From: Hermodice carunculata
Lineage: Eukaryota > Annelida > Polychaeta > Eunicida > Amphinomidae
Direction of reading: 5' to 3'
Assembly: GCA_964020975.1 (NCBI GenBank)
Contig: OZ026613.1
Coordinates: forward strand, 117,616,726-117,680,725
DNA length: 64,000 bases
The notes below the pieces were generated by a model, which was not told the origin of the DNA, searched no databases, and worked only from the letters and a program-made list of their open reading frames with translations. The position numbers and the translations under genes are program-made. Numbering within the stretch: position 1 is the stretch's first letter; every line of letters begins with the position of its first letter. Positions 34,419-45,868 of this stretch are shown piece by piece.

Positions 34419-35398
34419 TTTTTAGCTCTGCTGACCACAGGTCATAGAGCTTACGCCCTGACTCGTCGGAGGGCAGTACGGTCCACAGTTTTCAAGATAG
34501 CCCCATATATCTTTGCAGATATGTCAAGTGTGTGAAAAATCTGGGTCAAGCTCGATATTGGTGATGCCACCTGTGGTATTATGTAATCTTAAAGCCAAAA
34601 TCTGAAAATATTGAGAATGCTGTATTTCAGAATTTTTCATGAATCATCATGAAACTGGTATGGATGTCAATCAGCAAAAAAAGACAAAAGCACATTGAAA
34701 TTTGGTGTGGTCACCTACAATATTAAATGCAACAGGCATCATAGGTATCGAAAGTACATTTATTCCTTATTTTCATTATAAAATGAGAGAGAACAAGTAA
34801 ATTTACATCAAATATGCATTAGGTGAATGATCAGGTTTTGTAAAATTTTGGGTGACCTTGACCTATTTTTCAAGGTCATTAAGCACATAGTAAGCGGCAC
34901 TAAATTTGGCATGTTGAGAGACATGAAGACTAACAATACCAAATGTACCACAAATGTGTATCATATACAAAAGTTCAATATTTCATAATTTTGATGACTT
35001 TGATATACTTTCTCAAGGTCAGTTAGGATATACATGTCAGGAAATTATTTTATTGTGATGCCCATGACATTTTAAATTGAGATGGAACTGCAAAACTTGC
35101 ACCAAATATGCTTTAATTCAGACGTCAAATTATGTAATATGTTGTCTGACCTTGACCTATTTTTGAAGATCACTAAGCACTTATGAAAAAGACACTTAAT
35201 TCAATATGTTGATAAGAAATAAGGTGAAGGTTACCAAATGTACCACAAGTGTGTGTCCATCTAAACGTATGATGTTGCAGCATACAGATGATCCTGACTA
35301 GTTTCTCAGGGGCCTATTAGGAATGCACTAAATGAATTTTGTTGGTGATTGTCATCAGGTTATATGTCAGCAGAGCATAAGGTCCATGGGCCTCTTAT
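34419..35398 (+). mobile_element. Helitron-like family B, copy with both ends
   Basis: It starts TTTTTAGCTCTGCTGACC with an inner pair (GCTCTG ... CATAGAGC) and ends with GCAGAGCATAAGG, the palindrome-like GGTCCATGGGCC and TCTTATTA. The body has two tandem-like halves, each with a half-site palindrome: TGACCTTGACCTATTTTTC with AAGGTCA at 34852, and a decayed one at 35148. It is non-coding, about 980 bp. Confidence 0.65.
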
Positions 35399-37059
35399 TA
35401 AATAGCCATTGTCACATGCAAGTGAAGTCTACTATTGGAGCAAGAGCTACATGTAAATGTAATAACGTGAAGCAGAGATGTTGAGGTTACAATTGTTTTC
35501 TCTTTCTGCAAAAACTAAATGAATGCTTAAAATTTGTGCCCTTGAAAGTGGATGTGGTTGCGGGAACAGCAAGCAAGTGTTGGCCTGGGCTGGGTTGGGC
35601 ACACATGGGACAAGAAATGCTTGTTCACATGCCAGCTCTGTCTTGGGCAATTTACCTTATTTCTGTGCATCTTCAAGTATCTGGCTAAATATTATAAACA
35701 CAGTGCCTGCAGAGAAACAAAAGAAATCCATGACATAATTGGTTCAAGTGTTCTTGTTCATGTAACGTACACAATCGGGATCTGTGAGTTGGCTCTGGGA
35801 CTGTCTGTACCAGTGCTGCCACCTACAGTGTGTCTGCCACTGAGGTGTCTGTATATAGTGTTGTGTACATAGACAGAACTGTTGTACGAAGCCAGAGTAG
35901 CCACTTTGTACCATGCTACTTCTCAACATATGCACCCATTCAAATAAAGATACAAATGACAGTATTTTGGTTCTTTATTATTGCTGAGAAGAAAGATTAA
36001 AAATGTATGTTAGGTTAGCAATGACTCTCACGAATTGCTGGATTTAACCCTGGATTCAGAAGTAAAGTCTGGTGAAGTATGTATTTTATGAAAGCTAACA
36101 AACTAGAGATTTCATATATTACACTTCCTTAATGTCAATTGGTGGCAGTGTTTACATAATTACACAAGTGATCATCATGATTTACAACAGATATTGATTC
36201 AGCACATTCATTTTTGAACATAGAAACCTCAATGAGCTAAAAAGTGAAGTTTATGTGAAGAATAAAAAAAAAAGTGTGTATCGAAGTTTCAAAATTTTGT
36301 GTCGTTTTGTCACCAGAGTACGTTAAAATAAACTTGTCTTTGACATGTCGTCACTCAAGCGTAACCCCTGTATCTGCGAAACAACAACAAAAATTATAAA
36401 TTGAGACATGCTTTTTAACTTGGTACTGTGTAGTACAATTTGCCACAGATGTGGTGTCTATATCTATGGAAATATAGAAGCTAAATTAAAATTGCATCAA
36501 AGAATGATTATTTATTTGGTACACTAATATAACTGCTGTGTAAATGCTGCTTATCACAAACATTACTGTATTGTCATAATATGAATCTTTTGTTTATGTG
36601 GTTTCAAAAAATGTCAACTTTATCGCAACGTATAGGTGAATTCTGAGTGTTGTCTGTAGAAAAGAATCAGTTGCCACTAAAATCACCACTTCCCTAATGT
36701 ATCCCCTTAGGTAACAATAGAAAACAAAGTTTGCATGACGGCAAGTCTGTGTGGGTGAAAGTTGTGTACATTTTGATTGTAGTAAGGGATATATATATAC
36801 ATAGCACACAGATATAAATTTGTTGCTGAAGTAAAAGTATCCCAGATAGTCCTGTAGATATTTTTAACATTTGAATCTTGGTTATTTGGCTTATTAGCAT
36901 TACGCTGTTCATTGAATGCATGCACTCCTAGCTCAAGCATATAAGTAAGATCTTTTCCTTACACTGGGTTATACATGATAAGTGGATACCCACTAGTTTT
37001 CATCATGGCCCAGCTGTGAAAGAATATATACTAAAGATATAGCAATATTTACAAAGTAC
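35399..37059. other. non-coding stretch, nothing recognised
   Basis: AT-rich, with only short unconvincing open frames. Confidence 0.5.
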
Positions 37060-39040
37060 AGTAAAAAAAGCTCCACACATTTATGAATAAGTGTAAAGTG
37101 TCCACTCGGCATCCTGCAATTACCTGCTTCCATTATGCCTGACATAATGCATCAGACCACATTTTGTGTAAAAATTCTGGAAATCCCTCTGATAGTATAA
37201 AGATTTGAACACCATGACCGATTTTGCTGAGCAAACATCCATTGGAAGGGCATTCCAAAGCCTTTCACCTTCATACCTGACACTGTGAGTGTAGTTTGTG
37301 AGCCTTGCTTGGTCATAATTAAGTTGTTGCAAGTATCACTTCTTGTACCATAAGTGTGTTGCTGTGAAAGCAATCTTAAGTTCCATAAATATGTTGGTAC
37401 CAAGCCATGGAGACACTTGTACATTAGCACACTTCTTTTAAAAGTCGCTCACTCATGGAAAGGCAACCATAATTTTTTAAAAAGCTCCTGTCTGGCAAAA
37501 TCTAAAATGCTACACTAGGGAATTCTGTGTGCTGCCCACTTCTGCAATTTCATGGCACTCTGTATAACGATTGGAAGGACCTGGTCCTCCTTTAATAGTA
37601 CAAAAATCCATATTTTGAAGAACCAATGAATTAAAAAGTTGAAGTGCAACATCTTTGAAAATCAAATGTCAAATCCTTGTTAGAATGCCCAGTCTGAGAT
37701 AATTTCTTAAACTATCTTATGCTGGAGGGTTCCATTGAGATTGGGGTCAGTTTGGACACCAATCAATGTCTACCCCCCCCCCCCCCCCCCACACACACAC
37801 ACATCAATATTTAATTTAGTGGCAGAAGTAATTTTTTCATGGTACCAATCAGTTGGGACTTGTTTTTTCCACATTCTATGTCGGCTTTTTCTGCAATATA
37901 CAGTCTTGCATTAATAAAATCTGCCATCAATTAGCTTTTATATCTTGAGCTCAGTGTCCAGATACTCCTGCAGTGCTGTCATCTGCGTACAAATACAGTC
38001 TAGAGTTTTCAAGACATCATGGAAAGCCATTAATAAAAAGTATGAAAAACAGAGGTCCATTATTGAACTCTGCAGGACAACGACAGTGCCGTTACCAAGC
38101 TAGGACAAAACCCCTTTACTTGCCAACAGGTAGCCTGCTGTCTATTAGAAAAATCATTTTGAAACAAAGTCCATTTGACACTGTTGACACCATAAGCCTT
38201 TTAAATAATTTGTCTTGAGAGAATAATATGGTCAACAATGTCACGTGCCTTTCTCAAGTAAATATGTAACAAGCCTGTCAGTTTCCCAGAATCCATTGTT
38301 CCCATCCAGCTTTCAACCATGGATGCTAGCGCGGTCTCAAGTTATTTTGCTTGGGATGGGAAAAGACACTGGGTGGTAATTGTTGACATCACTAATATCA
38401 GATTTGTATATGGCCAGGACCTTGCTCATTTCCATTCATTTATAAATACACCTGAGGTCAATGAAATATATATATAACTCATGCTAAAGAATGTGCTAGC
38501 ACCATATTTGCTACTTTGAGATGCCCTGGCCAAACACATTCTAACCCAGTAGCTTTGGTAAAACATGATTTTGACCATTCCTTTTGCACTAAAGTCGACA
38601 TAATGGGAGGCATGTGGTATTTCAAGTTTGATGCACTTTGTGGTTCCATGCTAAAATTGTCCTGATTTGCAAAGGCCCATGCCAATGATTCCCCAATACT
38701 CAAGAAAAACTTCTTGAATGTAGATGCAAAGACTTTGGGGTTGGTGGTCATTCAACCATTTACACTAATTTTATTTTGTGTATATTGCTTGGAGGGCAAA
38801 ATGTGCTTGAATGTTTTCCACAAATTTTTGGGATTAGATTCAGGTCTCTTGAATCTTTGACTGATAGTATTCAATCTTTGTCTGTCTAATAAGATCAGTA
38901 ATCCAAGGAGCCGAATCTACTTGGATTCTTCGGGTGCAGAAAGGTGCATGTTCAGCTAATACCAGTAGAAAGAAGGATTTCCACACATACCAAGTGTCAT
39001 TTGGACCATCAAACGTTTCACACACAGACCAGGGAACCTG
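37060..39040 (-). mobile_element. LINE (CR1/Jockey-type non-LTR retrotransposon), 5'-truncated and broken
   Basis: On the minus strand several blocks appear in LINE order. First comes an endonuclease-RT linker block (38840-39025) with FDGPNDTWYVWKSFFL and DSAPWITDLIR. Next is a pre-RT block (38479-38751) with FKKFFLSIGESLA and KATGLECVWPGHLK. The RT core near 37968-37996 has LYLYADDST, the catalytic YADD motif. The C-terminal block (37120-37430) has LMYKCLHGLVPTYL and YEGERLWNALPMDV. The frame is broken by several shifts and stops and the N-terminal endonuclease is missing, so it is dead. A poly-C/CA expansion (37773-37802) lies inside. Clade is uncertain within the CR1/Jockey group. Confidence 0.8.
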
Positions 39041-39292
39041 TGATATATCATTTTAAAACTTCACAAAGTCAAATGATTTGTAACTTCTATATTTTATTTT
39101 AACATGTTTATGATACCCTGCAGGAGTCTATGATTCCTGATCATAAATACCTCATGGTGGTCACTTATACCTAAGCTGACAACTCCAGACTCTTTAACTT
39201 AAGACAATTTAGATGTGTATATGAGACCAATCCACGTTTGAGTTGTCCAAGTCTGCTCAGTTGGCACATGAATGACTTGATCAAGTATAGGG

Positions 39293-42200
39293 TGTTCACC
39301 AGATGGTATGTGCAACAGTGCCTAACAGATGGCTCTGCACGCGCAGTGACATGGCTGACATGAATAAAGACTTAAGTTTTCTGTGCTGATATATTCAAGC
39401 CGTATTAAGCCCTAAGGTATAGCATACATGGTGTCAGGTCAGGATTCAAAGCCAGGGACTGCTGAAACAACCCAGCAAACGGGAGTCTCCGTAAAGAAGA
39501 GGGAGAAGCACGTGTACAGAGCTAGAATGTCCCACTTACTTGAGAGCATACACGCATAGGGAGCAGACAAAGGAAAGCATGGCTAAAGGACTCGGGGGGG
39601 GGGGGGGGGGGGGGACCAAAGATACTCAGCTTTGAAGGAAACATAGTTGAGAATTGGGGAATATTTGAGCAAGACCTGAACATTTTCCTAGACGCAGCAT
39701 ATAGTGAATACTCGGAAAAGGTAAAAGCACGTTTTACTAGACCTAGCAGGCACAGAAACAATAGAAAGGGAAAGAATTAAGCTTTACATATTTTCAATAT
39801 TAAAGGACAAGTTCAAAGAACTATGCAACCTGAGAACTAATGTCATTCTTGAAAGATACACATTCAATACTCATGTACAATGCCAGGGAGAATCCATACA
39901 GACATATCACAGCATAAAAAACCTGGCAGGCCCATGCAAATTGATAACTGAAAAGAGGATCTGATTTGGGACAGACTTGTATTAGGTCTCAACCATGACA
40001 GTGTACAAAAAGTACTGCTATGGCAGAGTGAGCTTGTACAAGAAAAGGCAATCCACACATGTCCAATACATGAATTAGCTGACCACGATTCAAAAGCAAT
40101 GTCGGTGCCAGCACACATGGATGTGAGTGTGCCACGTGCCTATGGTGAACAAGCGGATAAGAAAAAAAGGGGTCAACAGAATGGGAGCAATGCACAAAAA
40201 TGGGTCCAACAATGGTGGCAAAGTGCAACGCACATGTGTAACTACAGTAACAAGAATGGAAAGAAGGAGTGTCCGGCATACAAAAAAAATGTGCAAAATG
40301 CAAGAAATGGAACCACTTTGACAGATTCTGTCGCTGTAGATTTTCTGCCACGACATCAAATACAGTTAAGCCTGTGTTAAACTTAACAGTCACCAAACGA
40401 ATTAATCTTTTGCAACCTTGTTCCAACCTTTTGAATGAAAGGCAAACATTTTTCAAACCCATTTCTAACAGTTTCCAAACTATTTCAAAACCATTTCCTC
40501 TTAATGCATTAAAACCCTTTTAAACACTTTTAAACCTTTAATGGTTAACAACCATTTCACACACTTTCCTTTTCACAACCTTTTGATTAAATGGTTTGCA
40601 ACCATTTCAACCATTTGAGACCCTTTGTCAACCTTTTGTTAACCTTTTACAAACCCTTTATCAACCTTTTGCAAACCATTTACAACCATTACAAACCAGA
40701 GTACAACACTTTGCAACACAAAAAATGTGTTTGGCTGTTAAGTTTTAGGTGGGCTTAACTGTAGGTTCATCGAGATACCATGGTGAACATCGACACATCC
40801 AAGATCTTAACTGTAAGGAACAACGCATGCAGCAAAATTGATACCCTGATGAAGAATTTGTAATCAAAGCCCTGGACATGCATGGGCCTCAGCGTGACAT
40901 ACACACAGAAATAGAGCTGCAATTAGGTGCAAAGCTAACAGTCAAGCTGAACACAGGTGCAAAATGCAATGTTAGTAGCTCCAACGCACTACAAAGAGTT
41001 GCACCCCAGGCAAGACTGAATGCTGCTCAGACAATACAACTAATTAGTTTAAGTGGCCACAAAATGCCAACAGCGGGCATGGCAAACCTAGTATACAAGC
41101 ACGAGGAACAAGAACACATCCTGAATTTCCAAGTGGTAGAAAAATAGGTCACCAGGCTATTGGGGCTGCAGGACAGAGGTATATGAAATAAACACACAAG
41201 ACATGGCGGAACAAACCCTTCCACAAGGGCTGCTAGCGAAATACCAAGACTTGTTCTCTGACAAACTTGGGGTCCTACCGGTTAAATACAAAATCACCGT
41301 CGATCCATCAGTACTGCCTTTCTTTCAACTTGTCTAATCCATACCAGTAGCCATGAGGGCAAAACTCAAAAACAAAAAATAAAGAAAAGTTGGATAAAGT
41401 AATGATCACACCTGTGAGGCAAGCCTGGATGTCAGTGATGGTCATCACCACAAAGTCCAGTACGGGCAAACTAACAGTCTGCATTGACCTGGGCAACCTC
41501 TACCATGCTGTTAAACATGCACACTACCCTATGAGGATGATGAAGAGACAGTGGCAAACATGCCAGATGCACACCTGTTCACTGTTCTAGATGCCCGACA
41601 GGCATTCTACTATATTCCACTGGAAGAAAAGTAAACATACCTGATAACATGCTGTATGGGATATACTGATATATATGCCTCCCAATGGGATAAACTCACC
41701 AACAGACTCTCTCCATGAGGAGAATGTGCGTACATGAGGTCCTTAACAGCCTATGTCAAATAGACCTTCATCTCTCTGCCGAAATGTAAATACTAAGTGG
41801 ATGAGGTTCCATACATAGGGCATGTACTAAGCAAATATGGACTGAAACCAGACCCAAACTAGGTGACCACAATCAATGAAATGCCTGGGCTTTAGAATGG
41901 TCAAGACCTATTAGGATTCATGGGCATGGTGAAATACCTTGTAAAATCCTGAACCTCGATGACATCTCAATGCCACTAAACGCCGTACTGAAAAAGACAT
42001 CCAATGGCAGTGGAACATGGAACAACAAACCACATTTGACCAGATAAAACATGAAATTGCACATGCAGCAACATTGGCCTATTGTGATGTGAAGGAAGAC
42101 ATCACCCTTACATGGTATGCCTCCCAAGGGGGAATAGAGCTGCATGCCTTCAGAAAGGAAAGCCTATTGCTCATGCATCCTATGCAATGACACCAGCAGA

Positions 42201-43200
42201 AACAAACTACGCACAATTGAGAAGGAGCTCCTTGCTGTAACCTATGCATGCAGAAGATTTCGTGATTTTACATATTGCAAGCGTATAACTATCGAGATGG
42301 ACCACCTACCACTCGAGTCAATAATGAAGAAGCCATCAGCAGCAGCACAAGCAAGATTGCAAATTAAGACTCCTGTGAAACTGATGGGATATAACATAAA
42401 CTTGATCTTCAAAAAGAGCCGTGATCAACTGCTTGCAGATGTGCTGTCAAGAGGAGGTGCAAATAATAACAAATGTTGGCCTAACTGAAGAAAATGATAA
42501 TTATGAAGTGTTGTCAGTGTAATTATGAAGTGTTGTCAGTGTAATTATGAAGTGTTGTCAGTGCTGCCAATGACCAGTGCCAAACTGAAAGAGTTACAGC
42601 AAGCAACGACAGCCGACCCAAACTCACACAGAATACACAAGGTCATCAAAAAGGCTGAACACAACACCCAAAAACTGCTCATCCCGACATGCAGGAATAC
42701 TATGCCTTCAGGGACAAACTGATGGTGTAATACTAAAGGGAAACAGAATTCTGGTGGCAGCAACACTGCAGGAATCATATGCCACACAGGCACACAGCAG
42801 TCACTCACACACAGAAGAGACAAAGCTACGTACAAGAGACATTATGTATTGGCAAAGTACGAACCAGAATGTAGATAGGCTCATCAACAATTGCAATGTG
42901 TGTCTGCTTGGGAAACACCATCAACAGAAGGAGCCACTGATGCCATATCCAGTCCTTGGTGTCCAAGGGCCATAGTGAGTGCTGACATTTGAGTGAAATG
43001 GCCACACCTGCCTGCTAACAGTTGACTCATACTCCAGCTAACAGTTGACTCATACTCCAGCTGAGTTGAAATCAATTCGCTAAGAGACACTGCTGTGGAC
43101 ATGGTCACAAGAAAACTAAAGATAATGTATACCAGACGTACTGAGCAGTGATTCAGGCCCACAGTGCACATCAACTAATTTTAAACCATTTTCAGAAGCC
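39293..43200 (+). mobile_element. Ty3/Gypsy-like LTR retrotransposon fossil
   Basis: A candidate 5' LTR of 136 bp (39293-39428) begins TGTT and ends ACA, and contains AATAAA. It is followed by TGGTGTCAGG, which fits a tRNA-Leu primer binding site. Next come a gag region with a CCHC zinc knuckle near 40280-40325, a retropepsin-like region near 40878-41145, RT remnants (41220-41600), an RNase H region (42144-42470) and an integrase zinc-binding region (42754-42975). No 3' LTR was found. It is an old copy, broken many times (well over ten) and invaded by a MITE at 40363-40761. It borders a LINE on the left and a DIRS-like fossil on the right. Confidence 0.8.
40363..40761. mobile_element. MITE with CAGTTAAGCC ends and an 11-bp periodic interior
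   Basis: Ends CAGTTAAGCCTGTGTTAAAC and TTTTAGGTGGGCTTAACTG are inverted, with further matching TTAACAG and CTGTTAA inside, and TA flanks both sides. The 399 bp lie within the fossil Gypsy element between its zinc knuckle and protease regions. From about 40400 to 40720 the interior is a degenerate array of AACCATTT/AACCTTTT motifs spaced about 11 bp apart. Confidence 0.8.
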
Positions 43201-43204
43201 AAAA

Positions 43205-44560
43205 AGTGATAAATCCTCCACTTCTACCAGGTCTCTTAGGTAGAAGGACATAAAGGTACTTTTATATTATGGGAGCACCATCTAAGGGCAGCCATAATAT
43301 TCTCTACTGACATGTTGCGTAATGTGTCTCAGGAGGCTGAGAATGCTCTGGTCTCATGAGCTTGGAGGGAATGGAGACATGCCAGCTCCTCATCCTTCCC
43401 GGCCACGTGCAATGCCAAGGAAATTGTTTTCCTTATCCATGTTAAGATGGTGGTAGGTGACAGTGCTATTTGCCTAAGAGGAAGAAACAAAGGTTTAAAT
43501 GCAGCTCTGTGACAATCAGTCCTACTCTTGAGGCCAGAGGACCCAATCTTCAAATTAATGTGCAATTGAATCCCTTGTTGGTGCACAAATGAGGCCACCT
43601 CACCCACGACCTGACTAAAGACTAGCAGTGGTGGCACCAGGCCAAATGGCAAAGCTTTGAACTGGAAAGCCTTGCTATCTACTACAAAGTGCAGGAATTT
43701 CCACGACCTCCTGGCCGTGGAAATTTGGAAGTATGTGTCTTTTCAGGTCAATCGAGGTTGCCCAATGGCCTCATCACATTGCTGCCATGATGGAAGCTGG
43801 GGTCTCCATCTTGAAGGGCTCCTTTACAAGATAAGAGTTGAGATGCAACAAGTTGATGAACAGTGTTTGTCTGCCATGTCTTTTTTTTGCACCAAAAAAG
43901 ACACAACTGTAAAGGCCTGGGGACCCATCATGCAACGCTGGCTCAATGGCTTGTGTGTCCACAAGCTTTTACACCGCCTTGTTCAAGAAGTTCTACCCGT
44001 CTCCTCACAAGGTGGATTGAAAGAGAAGGCAACTCTTGATAGGGGAGAGGAGTTGCTATGATGTTTCTCACCAAAGCCTGGACTAAAGTATAATCCCACT
44101 GGTCGGCAAAGGACGTTAGTCAACTGCCATTGGATCCTTGCCAGGAAGGTAGAGAGGGATCGCTAACCGGTGGGCCTGCAGAGCCATTGGTTGATACAAC
44201 AATACCTAGGAGTGTGGTGCCAACTTCTGGCCACCCTCGAGACTATAAGAGCCCTGCTTCGAAGGCTAGCTGCCCATCTTAGGTCACTTCTTCCTTCGCC
44301 TCTGCAGCTATTGGTGTTGCTGCTGGCTATGCACAGCTGCCGCATGTGGACAGAAGGACCCAGGCCTCTTGGCCGACTTTACAGTCCACAAAATGCTTGG
44401 TTCAGAGACTTCTACCACTTTTCATTGGCCATATACACCCTATTCAAAAGTCCCTGCCATATTTGGAACACTACTGACCTCTGGTGACAGAGAATGGGGC
44501 TATGGTGGACACCAATTCAAGTTCCCATTCATCTTGCATGTTAAATTGGCTTACTTTGCC
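43205..44560 (-). mobile_element. DIRS-like (tyrosine recombinase) retrotransposon fossil
   Basis: On the minus strand an RT block (43657-43962) has LNSYLVKEPFKME, as in DIRS RTs. It is followed by MPFGLVPPLLVFSQVVGE and then a tyrosine-recombinase C-terminal block with GKDEELACLHSLQAHETR. The RT then recombinase order and these motifs fit DIRS-type elements, which use a tyrosine recombinase instead of a DDE integrase. It is broken in several places and much shortened. The upstream part (44060-44560) is unassigned and the right border is a guess. Confidence 0.75.
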
Positions 44561-45868
44561 AGCTCATATGTATTATTAAAAACACTTTTGTAAATAATTG
44601 ATAATTGTGTTATACTTTCAGGAAAACTGTAGGACTACAGCAGAACAGGGGATCTTTAGTGTTTTGACTTTTATTAATTGCCACTGACATACGTCTCACT
44701 ACAATTTTGTACCCTGTGCAGTTGAACCCAAAGTCAGAATAACTGAGTTGACTTTCTATACAATCTAGGAATTTCCAGCAACAATAGTTTAATAAAATAT
44801 GGGTTTTTAAGGATATATAATAAGCTGTCACAGGTATATTTATTCTAAAGCTCAAATGACTTGTTAATGGAGCAAACGGATCAATGCAGACATAATTTTC
44901 TAATCAGGACTAAACCGAATCTAATGAAACATAAGTATTGGACCATGTTTTGGGTTGTTTTTTTTAGCTCAGCTGACTTGCTATAGTATGTGAGCTAGAC
45001 ACCCATTTTTAGGGTGGATGTGGCCACCTCATGGGAATGGATGAATTTTGTACCAAATTAAGATTACATTCCAGGCTTTTATTTTCTACCAATTACACTC
45101 TTCTAAACGAGTAGCTTCATATCTGCACAGCTTGCCAAAGTATGAATGTCAAATATTCCAGAGAATGTCAAAAATTGTGATTTTGGGTCTACAAATATAT
45201 CCCTTTATGTTTATGTCGCGTTTTTTGATATCCATAGTGTGTCATTATCACTACATTTCTGCATATTGTAAATTTGACACTTTTCTTCACTATACAATAT
45301 AAAACATGAGAATTAAAAAAAATATCTGGCCGTTTCATGGGTAAAATAGTACCCCTACCCGTATTTAATGATTCTTCTACATTTTTGCAACTTTAAAGTT
45401 TTCATTTGATGAAACATTGCTGTAGAGTAATAATACCTGTAAAACATAAAGCTTTTTCACACCAATGATGTTGAAAAGAATGTTACTTATAGTAAGGGGA
45501 TTCTTATACTTGAGTTGCTGTATTAAGCTGTCTACAACTTTCTTTGAAAGGTGTATTTTGTACCAAACCAAAAGATGAACATTTAGGATTTGCGGGTGTT
45601 GAAAATTATTCCTATGATGTTGTTGAAATTTTCTTTTTGATCAGTTTTTGTTCAATCATAAAATCTTTGTTTAATGATATTTTTACAATTGTCATCTTTA
45701 TCTAAAGTGAAATGTAAAATTGTGTTCACAATCTCACCCTTTAAGTGATAAAAATTTACCCCTACTCCTTAACTTATCACTCCAGTCATTGGTTTCTCGT
45801 GTTCTTATACTACAGACCGTTACAGTTTATAGAAAAGAAGAAGTCAAGTTTTCCAAACTCTAATTATA
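44561..45868. other. non-coding flank of the Tc1 element
   Basis: A family A-like start (TTTTTTTAGCTCAGCTGACT) lies at 44962. A short motif (TTTACCCCTACTCCTTA-like) recurs near 45343, 45756 and, beyond the transposon, 47863, suggesting one old repeat split by the Tc1 insertion. No gene was seen. Confidence 0.45.

Noticed and set aside
43310-43335. GTTGCGTAATGTG as a DIRS terminal repeat
   Set aside because: It falls inside the recombinase-like coding block of the minus-strand fossil, so the resemblance to the ends near 48665 and 52132 is probably chance.
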